This document shows, piece after piece, positions 22,870-27,775 of a stretch of 27,775 nt of DNA. How positions within the stretch are numbered: the first letter of the stretch is position 1; each line of letters starts with the position of its first letter. Location of the stretch: NCBI GenBank assembly GCA_964563495.1, contig CAZLYK010000070.1, positions 1 through 27,775 of the forward strand, written 5' to 3'. The translations under genes were made by a program, and so were the position numbers. Source of the stretch: CAZLYK01 sp964563495. GTDB lineage: Bacteria; Acidobacteriota; Blastocatellia; RBC074. Under the pieces are notes generated by a model. That model had not been told where the DNA came from and made no database searches. It was given only the letters and a program-made list of their open reading frames with translations.

Positions 22870-22920
22870 GCTCGCCTCCTGGACAGTCCGGACAAATTAG
22901 TAAGGATTGAAGAGGCGAGC
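22870..22920 (+). promoter_or_regulatory. Stem-loop in the putative leader of TonB receptor 2
   Basis: GCTCGCCTC (22870-22878) pairs perfectly with GAGGCGAGC (22912-22920) across a 33-base loop that contains GGACAGTCC and the self-complementary GTCCGGAC. It ends 89 bp before the receptor 2 ATG. No known riboswitch class was recognised. Confidence 0.4.
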
Positions 22921-23009
22921 CCCATCACCGGTATACGAACAAAAATTAATACGGAAGACAGCGCCCTGATAGTCCATGTTTAGGCGAAACCCCTTTGGAG
23001 GACCATGTC

Positions 23010-26000
23010 ATGAAACGAGAAATAGTCAGGCTAGTCACCGGTCTAGTTTTTTTGATGGTGAGCGGTCTTGCTGTCTACGGGCAGGGGACGACGGCGCCCA
23101 TCTCCGGAGCGATCACCGACCCTAACGGGGCGGTTGTCGCTGGTGCGAAGGTAACGGTCAAGAGTTCGACGGGTGAGGAGTACCAGGTGACCACGGTCGG
23201 GAACGGGACCTACACCGTTCCGGCGCTGGGTTCCGGGATGTACACGGTGACGGTGGAGGCCCGGGGCTTCAAGAAGGCGATCATCCAGGATGTCAAGATG
23301 GACGCCGGTGCACCTGCAACCGTCAACGTGATATTGGAAGTTGGCGCACCGTCGGAAACGGTGATTGTCGAGGGTGGCGGCGAGGTGCTGCAGACGCAGT
23401 CGGCCAACGTCTCGACGACGATCACCGGCCGCCAGATTACCGAGTTGCCTTTCAGTTCGCGTGATGCACTCGACCTGGTCCTGCTCCTCCCGGGGACGAG
23501 CACCCCGGGCCGGCCCCGCACCTCTACGGTCAACGGGCTACCCAAGGGGGCGCTCAACCTGACCATGGACGGTATCAATATCCAGGACAACACGCTCAAG
23601 TCATCAGACGGTTTCTTCACCTACATCCGCCCGCGCATCGACGCGGTCGAAGAGGTCACGCTCTCGACCGCCACGCCGGGCGCGGAAAGTTCGAGCGAAG
23701 GCGCCGTCCAGATCAAGTTCGTGACCAAATCGGGCAACAATGACTATCACGGCAGCGTTTACGAATATCACCGCAACCCGGTGCTCAACTCCAACTACTG
23801 GTTCAGCAATCGCGCCGGGCAGCCCCGCGCCCGCGTCCTGCTCAATCAGTTTGGGGGGCGCGTCGGCGGCCCGATCTCGATCCCGAAGCTTTTCAATGGC
23901 CGCGACAAGGCCTTCTTCTTCGTCAATTATGAAGAGTACCGGCTGCCCGAACAGACCTTCCGCCAGCGGACGGTGCTCAATCCGCTGACGCAGACGGGCG
24001 TTTTCCAGTACAACTCATCGAGCGGCGTCCGGCAGGTCAACCTGCTCCAACTGGCCGCCAACCAGGCCGGCTGCACCGGTTGCACGACGACGGTCGATCC
24101 GACGGTCTCAAAGCTGCTGGCCGACATCACCAAGGCGACGACGACCACCGGCTCGATCCGTCAGTTGACCGATCCGAATCTGCAGGAATATAGCTTTACC
24201 AATACCGGCGGCCAGCGCCGGACGTTTACGACCGTCCGTTTCGATTTCAACCTGACGGACAAGCATCACCTGGAGAACATCTACAACTACGATTACTTCG
24301 GCTCCAAGGTAGATTTTCTCAACAGTGCGGATCCGATTTTCCCGGGCTTTCCCGGCCAGGCCAGCCAGATCTCGAACCGCTTCTCCGACGTGATTGCGTT
24401 GCGCTCGACCCTGACCTCGGCGCTGGTCAATGAAGCCCGGTTCGGGTTTACCGGCGGCACGGTAGTCTTCTTTCCGGAAAACAGCCCGGCGAACTTCAGC
24501 GGGACAGTGGCCAATCAGCAGGGCTTACTGCTCAACATCAGCGCGGCGGGCATCAACAATGCGCTGCCCGGGACTGCGAACGGCCCGCAACGACGCAATG
24601 CGCCGACCTGGCAATTCAGCGACACGCTCAACTGGACGCGCGGTTCGCATAGCATGAGCTACGGCTACAACTTCACCCAGATCAACTTCTGGGGAAGAAA
24701 CCAGACGCTGGTGCCGTCGATCACCTTCGGGATTGACACAAACGACCCGGCCAACGTCATGTTCACGGCGGCGAACTTTCCCGGCTCGGCAGCCGCCGAC
24801 ATCACCCGCGCGCGCGCGATCTACGCGGTGCTGACCGGCCACGTCACGGCCATCAATGGCAACGCCCGGCTGGATGATAACGGAAAGTATGTCTATCTGG
24901 GCGAACTGACGCAGAAGTACCGGCAACGCGAGATGGGTTTCTTCGCGCAGGATGCCTGGCGCGTCAAGCCCAACCTGACGCTGACCGCCGGGCTGCGCTA
25001 TGAAGTACAGTTCCCCTTCATCGCCTCGAACGGCGTCTTCGCGCAGGTCTCCTTTGACGATCTGTTTGGTGAATCCGGGCGGGGGAATCTCTTCAAGCCG
25101 GGGACGCTGACGGGGCGCCCGTCTCAATATACCGCTTTCAGTCCCGGCACTCGGACGAACAACACCGACAAAAACAACATCGCACCGAGCATCGGTATCA
25201 CCTGGAGTCCGAACTGGAAGAGCGGGATGCTCAAGCGCATGTTCGGCGAGGGTGGGCAGACCGTCTTTCGCGGTGGCTACTCGGTCGCCTTCAACCGGGA
25301 AGGGATGAACGTCTTCTCGAGCATCCTCGGAAGCAATCCGGGCGCGACGATCACGACCAACCGGAACCTGACGCTCGGCAACCTGGGCACGCTGCCCTTG
25401 CTGCTGCGCGAGACGAGCCGTCTTGGGGCGCCGACGTTCCCGAGCGCGCCAACTTACCCGAATACGGGGTTGATCACGGATGCAGTCAATGCCTTCAATC
25501 CGGACCTTGGCCTGGGTTACGTTCAATCCTGGACGATCGGGGTGCAGCGCGAGATCAATAAAGACACGGTTGTCGAGGTGCGCTACGTCGCTAACCGCGC
25601 CGTCAAGCAATGGCAACAGTACAATCTCAATGAAATCAACATCATTGAGAATGGCTTCCTCAATGAGTTCAAGCTGGCGCAGGCCAACCTGCGCGCCAAT
25701 ATTACTGCCGGCCGGGGGGCGCAATTCCGCTACGCCGGGACTGGCACGGGAACTTCACCGCTCCCGATTATTCTCAAGCATTTCAACCCGACCGGAGACC
25801 CGAACAGCTCGGCAGCCTACAGCTCCGCCAACTTCGCCAGCACCACTTTCGTCAACCCGCTGGCGATCAATGGCCCCGCGCCGTTTAGCTTTGCCAGCTC
25901 GTTGTACAGCAATGCGACGTTCAGGGGTAACGCGCTGACCGCGGGGCTTCCGGCCAATTTCTTCCTGGTCAACCCCGGCAAGCAGGGTGGCGCTTTCACG

Positions 26001-26876
26001 GTCGAAAACAATGGCCGCAGCTACTATGATGCCGCGGTTGTCGAATTGCGGCGCCGGCTCTCGCACGGTCTGCTGGTCCAGGGCAGCTACAGCTTTGCCA
26101 GAAACCTGACCAATATGCCCGTGAGCAGTTCGGTCGTCTTCTATCAACCGCCGAGTTTGCGTGAAGTGGCGGGCGACAAGACACTCTCGCCCTTCGGCAT
26201 CACGCACGCCCTCAAGTTCAACTGGATTTACGACCTGCCGTTCGGCAGAGGGCAGGCTTTCGGCAGCGGAATCAGCCGCCTCGCCGACCTGGCCATCGGC
26301 GGCTGGGAGTTTCACGGCACGGCTCGCATCCAGTCGGGCAGCCCGAACAACTTCGGCAACGTCCAGTTGGTCGGGATGACGCGCAATGACCTGCAGAAGG
26401 CGCTCAAGATTCGCAAGGAGGCGAGCGTCGTCTACTACCTGTCGCAGGACATCATCGACAACACGATCAAGGCCTTCAGTGTGAGCGCAACTTCCGCCGA
26501 CGGCTACAGCGCACTCGGTGCGCCGACCGGCCGCTACATCGCGCCTGCCAGCAATGCGAGTTGTATCGAGAGCTTCGGCGGTCAATGCGGCACGACCAAC
26601 CTGGTCCTCTATGGGCCGAACTTCACTCGCTTCGATCTGAGCGTGGTCAAGAAGTTCAAGTTCACGGAGCGGTTCAACTTCGAGTTCCGCGCCGAGTTCC
26701 TCAACGCGTTTAACAACATCAACTTCCTGGTCGGCAGCGCGGCGAACGACGTGACGACGGTCGGCGGTTTTGGCACCGCGACCTTCGGTCAGACAACCAA
26801 TGCCTATCAGGATACCTCGACGACCAACGATCCGGGCGGACGGTTGATTCAATTCGTCGCTCGCATCAATTTCTAA
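23010..26876 (+). CDS. TonB-dependent receptor 2, Oar-like, with carboxypeptidase-regulatory domain
   Basis: From the ATG at 23010 the protein has 1288 residues: a signal peptide (about 1-25, ending VYGQ), a carboxypeptidase-regulatory-like domain (about 28-110; ISGAITDPNGAVVAGAKV), a plug (about 115-250) and a very long beta-barrel ending in Phe (ARINF). An in-frame TTG at 22995 would add five residues, but GGAGG (22997-23001) is correctly spaced for the ATG. The overall plan matches receptor 1, but the sequences diverge and the barrel is longer, so they probably recognise different ligands. An intrinsic terminator follows at 26897-26936, before a small secreted-protein gene on the same strand. 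Confidence 0.93.
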   Translation: MKREIVRLVTGLVFLMVSGLAVYGQGTTAPISGAITDPNGAVVAGAKVTVKSSTGEEYQVTTVGNGTYTVPALGSGMYTVTVEARGFKKAIIQDVKMDAGAPATVNVILEVGAPSETVIVEGGGEVLQTQSANVSTTITGRQITELPFSSRDALDLVLLLPGTSTPGRPRTSTVNGLPKGALNLTMDGINIQDNTLKSSDGFFTYIRPRIDAVEEVTLSTATPGAESSSEGAVQIKFVTKSGNNDYHGSVYEYHRNPVLNSNYWFSNRAGQPRARVLLNQFGGRVGGPISIPKLFNGRDKAFFFVNYEEYRLPEQTFRQRTVLNPLTQTGVFQYNSSSGVRQVNLLQLAANQAGCTGCTTTVDPTVSKLLADITKATTTTGSIRQLTDPNLQEYSFTNTGGQRRTFTTVRFDFNLTDKHHLENIYNYDYFGSKVDFLNSADPIFPGFPGQASQISNRFSDVIALRSTLTSALVNEARFGFTGGTVVFFPENSPANFSGTVANQQGLLLNISAAGINNALPGTANGPQRRNAPTWQFSDTLNWTRGSHSMSYGYNFTQINFWGRNQTLVPSITFGIDTNDPANVMFTAANFPGSAAADITRARAIYAVLTGHVTAINGNARLDDNGKYVYLGELTQKYRQREMGFFAQDAWRVKPNLTLTAGLRYEVQFPFIASNGVFAQVSFDDLFGESGRGNLFKPGTLTGRPSQYTAFSPGTRTNNTDKNNIAPSIGITWSPNWKSGMLKRMFGEGGQTVFRGGYSVAFNREGMNVFSSILGSNPGATITTNRNLTLGNLGTLPLLLRETSRLGAPTFPSAPTYPNTGLITDAVNAFNPDLGLGYVQSWTIGVQREINKDTVVEVRYVANRAVKQWQQYNLNEINIIENGFLNEFKLAQANLRANITAGRGAQFRYAGTGTGTSPLPIILKHFNPTGDPNSSAAYSSANFASTTFVNPLAINGPAPFSFASSLYSNATFRGNALTAGLPANFFLVNPGKQGGAFTVENNGRSYYDAAVVELRRRLSHGLLVQGSYSFARNLTNMPVSSSVVFYQPPSLREVAGDKTLSPFGITHALKFNWIYDLPFGRGQAFGSGISRLADLAIGGWEFHGTARIQSGSPNNFGNVQLVGMTRNDLQKALKIRKEASVVYYLSQDIIDNTIKAFSVSATSADGYSALGAPTGRYIAPASNASCIESFGGQCGTTNLVLYGPNFTRFDLSVVKKFKFTERFNFEFRAEFLNAFNNINFLVGSAANDVTTVGGFGTATFGQTTNAYQDTSTTNDPGGRLIQFVARINF

Positions 26877-26896
26877 ACCCGACCGGGTAAACGACG

Positions 26897-26936
26897 GGAG
26901 GAGTGCGGCGCGGGCTGTGCTCCTCCTTTCTTTTTT
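26897..26936 (+). terminator. Rho-independent terminator after TonB receptor 2
   Basis: GGAGGAG (26897-26903) pairs with CTCCTCC (26920-26926) around a GC-rich loop, followed by TTTCTTTTTT. It lies 20 bp after the receptor 2 stop. Confidence 0.75.
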
Positions 26937-26951
26937 ATGGATCGCAATATT

Positions 26952-26966
26952 GGCGGCAATGCCGCC
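26952..26966. repeat. Short GC hairpin before the terminal secreted-protein gene
   Basis: GGCGGC and GCCGCC are separated by AAT, in the region between the terminator and the start at 26995. It could affect translation of the next gene. Confidence 0.4.
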
Positions 26967-26994
26967 GGCGGGAAAATCGATTCTGGAGGCCGAG

Positions 26995-27714
26995 ATGAAG
27001 AAAACCGCAGTATTTTTTCTCTTAATAGTCGTCTTCGTCTATTCTGCGTTCGCTCAGAAGAGTGCAAAACCCTGGACGGAGTGGAGTGAGAAGGAATTAA
27101 ACAAGATGCTCAATGACTCCCCCTGGGGGCAGACTCAAACCGAGACGGATACGTCACAAATGACCTATTCGCCGACCCCGAGGAGTCTGCCGAACCGCCC
27201 GCTCGACTCTCCTGATGCGACCGGATCACAGGGGGCATTGAACCAGGCAACGGACGTCAACTACCGTATTCGACTCCTGACCGCCAAGCCGATCCGCCAG
27301 GCCATGGCGCGCCGGGCGCAATTGAACAATCCTAAAATGGCCGAACAACTCGCGGCGTTCGCCAACCAGAAGACGGATCAGTATATCGTGGTGGCGGTCG
27401 ATTACGATTCGAAGGATCGGAGGTTCTCAGGGCCGGCACTGCAGATCTTCAACAGCGCCAATACCGGCGGGCTCAAAAATGTCACCTACCTTGAGATCAA
27501 GGACGGCAAGCGCGTCTTCCTTCAGGAATATATCCCACCGACAAACGACGGGATGGGGGCGAAGTTCGTCTTCCCCCGCAACGTCGACGGCAAACCCTTT
27601 GTCACTGACGATGCCGGTTATCTCCGTTTTTACAGCGAAATGGCCAAAAGGATCAAACTCAATATGCGGTTCAGAGTTAAGGATATGACCTACGACGGGG
27701 TCCTCGAATACTGA
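26995..27714 (+). CDS. Small secreted protein with WTEWSxKE/SPWGQT motif, unknown function
   Basis: From the ATG at 26995 the protein has 239 residues, with a signal peptide (about 1-20, ending SAFAQ). The mature N-terminus carries PWTEWSEKELNKMLNDSPWGQT, a motif I associate with uncharacterised secreted proteins of Acidobacteriota. A helical segment with repeated basic residues (about 95-125) and a beta-rich C-terminal half follow. GGAGG is 5 bp upstream of this ATG; the open frame extends to 26917 but would add a second hydrophobic stretch overlapping the terminator. It lies downstream of a terminator, so it may be transcribed separately from the receptor. No enzymatic residues are recognised. 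Confidence 0.82.
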   Translation: MKKTAVFFLLIVVFVYSAFAQKSAKPWTEWSEKELNKMLNDSPWGQTQTETDTSQMTYSPTPRSLPNRPLDSPDATGSQGALNQATDVNYRIRLLTAKPIRQAMARRAQLNNPKMAEQLAAFANQKTDQYIVVAVDYDSKDRRFSGPALQIFNSANTGGLKNVTYLEIKDGKRVFLQEYIPPTNDGMGAKFVFPRNVDGKPFVTDDAGYLRFYSEMAKRIKLNMRFRVKDMTYDGVLEY

Positions 27715-27723
27715 TGAATTACA

Positions 27724-27773
27724 GCGGTTTTCAGTTTCGTGCGTCCTGTCAGACGCACGAAACTGAAAACCGC
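27724..27773. terminator. Perfect 22-bp-stem hairpin after the last gene
   Basis: GCGGTTTTCAGTTTCGTGCG and the following TC (27724-27745) pair perfectly with 27752-27773 around the loop CTGTCA. It begins 9 bp after the stop codon, so a terminator role is likely. The window ends 2 bp later, so a following T-run cannot be checked. A mobile-repeat origin is an alternative. Confidence 0.6.
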
Positions 27774-27775
27774 AC

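Larger units (their letters stand above)
22663..23009. other. Intergenic region between the two TonB receptors
   Basis: No gene is visible in this 347-bp gap. In order it holds a palindromic repeat hairpin (22669-22716), an AT-rich nested dyad (22720-22764) and a 9-bp inverted repeat with a 33-base loop (22870-22920). GGAGG at 22997-23001 is the ribosome-binding site for the second receptor. I found no convincing promoter hexamer pair. Confidence 0.6.

Noticed and set aside
23010..26876. TonB receptor 2 as a frameshifted or duplicated copy of receptor 1
   Set aside because: Both frames are intact from signal peptide to terminal Phe, and the barrels differ in length and sequence, so they are separate functional genes and not a recent duplication.

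Overview
The window looks like a piece of an Acidobacteriota chromosome, most likely Blastocatellia-like, from an aerobic heterotroph. The reasons are moderately high GC, two very large TonB-dependent receptors with N-terminal carboxypeptidase-regulatory domains and no SusD partner, an M2 (angiotensin-converting-enzyme-like) peptidase, and dense intergenic palindromes. No rRNA, tRNA, CRISPR array, transposase, phage gene or plasmid gene was recognised. The taxonomic assignment is an inference from gene content. I see 20 protein genes, all apparently intact.

Layout. (1) 120-3074, minus strand: a helical, membrane-anchored protein of unknown function followed by a large SPFH/band-7 (flotillin-like) protein with three internal repeats. 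(2) 3212-4798, minus: msrP-msrQ, the periplasmic methionine sulfoxide reductase system. (3) 5013-8349, plus: RNase HII overlapping a ThrE-like amino-acid exporter, then a zinc-independent medium-chain reductase and a stand-alone SCP2 lipid-binding domain. (4) 8425-10260, minus: a secreted M2 lipoprotein peptidase, then a small two-helix membrane protein on the plus strand (10370-10603). (5) 10600-15351, minus: a compact five-gene operon of RidA-like fusion, sodium:solute symporter, single-helix membrane protein, NagA-type deacetylase and SDR dehydrogenase. It reads as an uptake and catabolic route for an N-acetylated or amino-group-bearing solute. (6) 15681-17549, plus: a secreted CocE/NonD-type serine hydrolase, convergent with an ACS-type MFS transporter (17624-18919, minus). 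(7) 19306-27714, plus: two Oar-like TonB receptors and a small secreted protein.

The most distinctive signal is not a gene. A dispersed palindromic repeat family (arm beginning AATAGACAGGATTGAC) occurs seven times between genes (about 4817, 7948, 8347, 11393, 15359, 17535 and 22669). In several places it supplies the end of a neighbouring gene. Two unrelated proteins, the NagA-like enzyme and the CocE-like hydrolase, both finish in Asn-Arg-Gln-Asp encoded by the repeat arm, and two convergent genes take their TAG codons from opposite ends of one copy. A second layered palindrome lies in the divergent region at 15352-15680. The window begins with a perfect 30-bp palindrome and ends with a perfect 22-bp-stem hairpin.

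Functionally, the secreted peptidase, secreted hydrolase, TonB receptors, symporter and MFS carrier fit a scavenger that degrades and imports peptides, esters or amides, and amino-sugar-like compounds. MsrPQ and the SPFH protein serve envelope maintenance. Links between the separate operons are inferred from proximity only.
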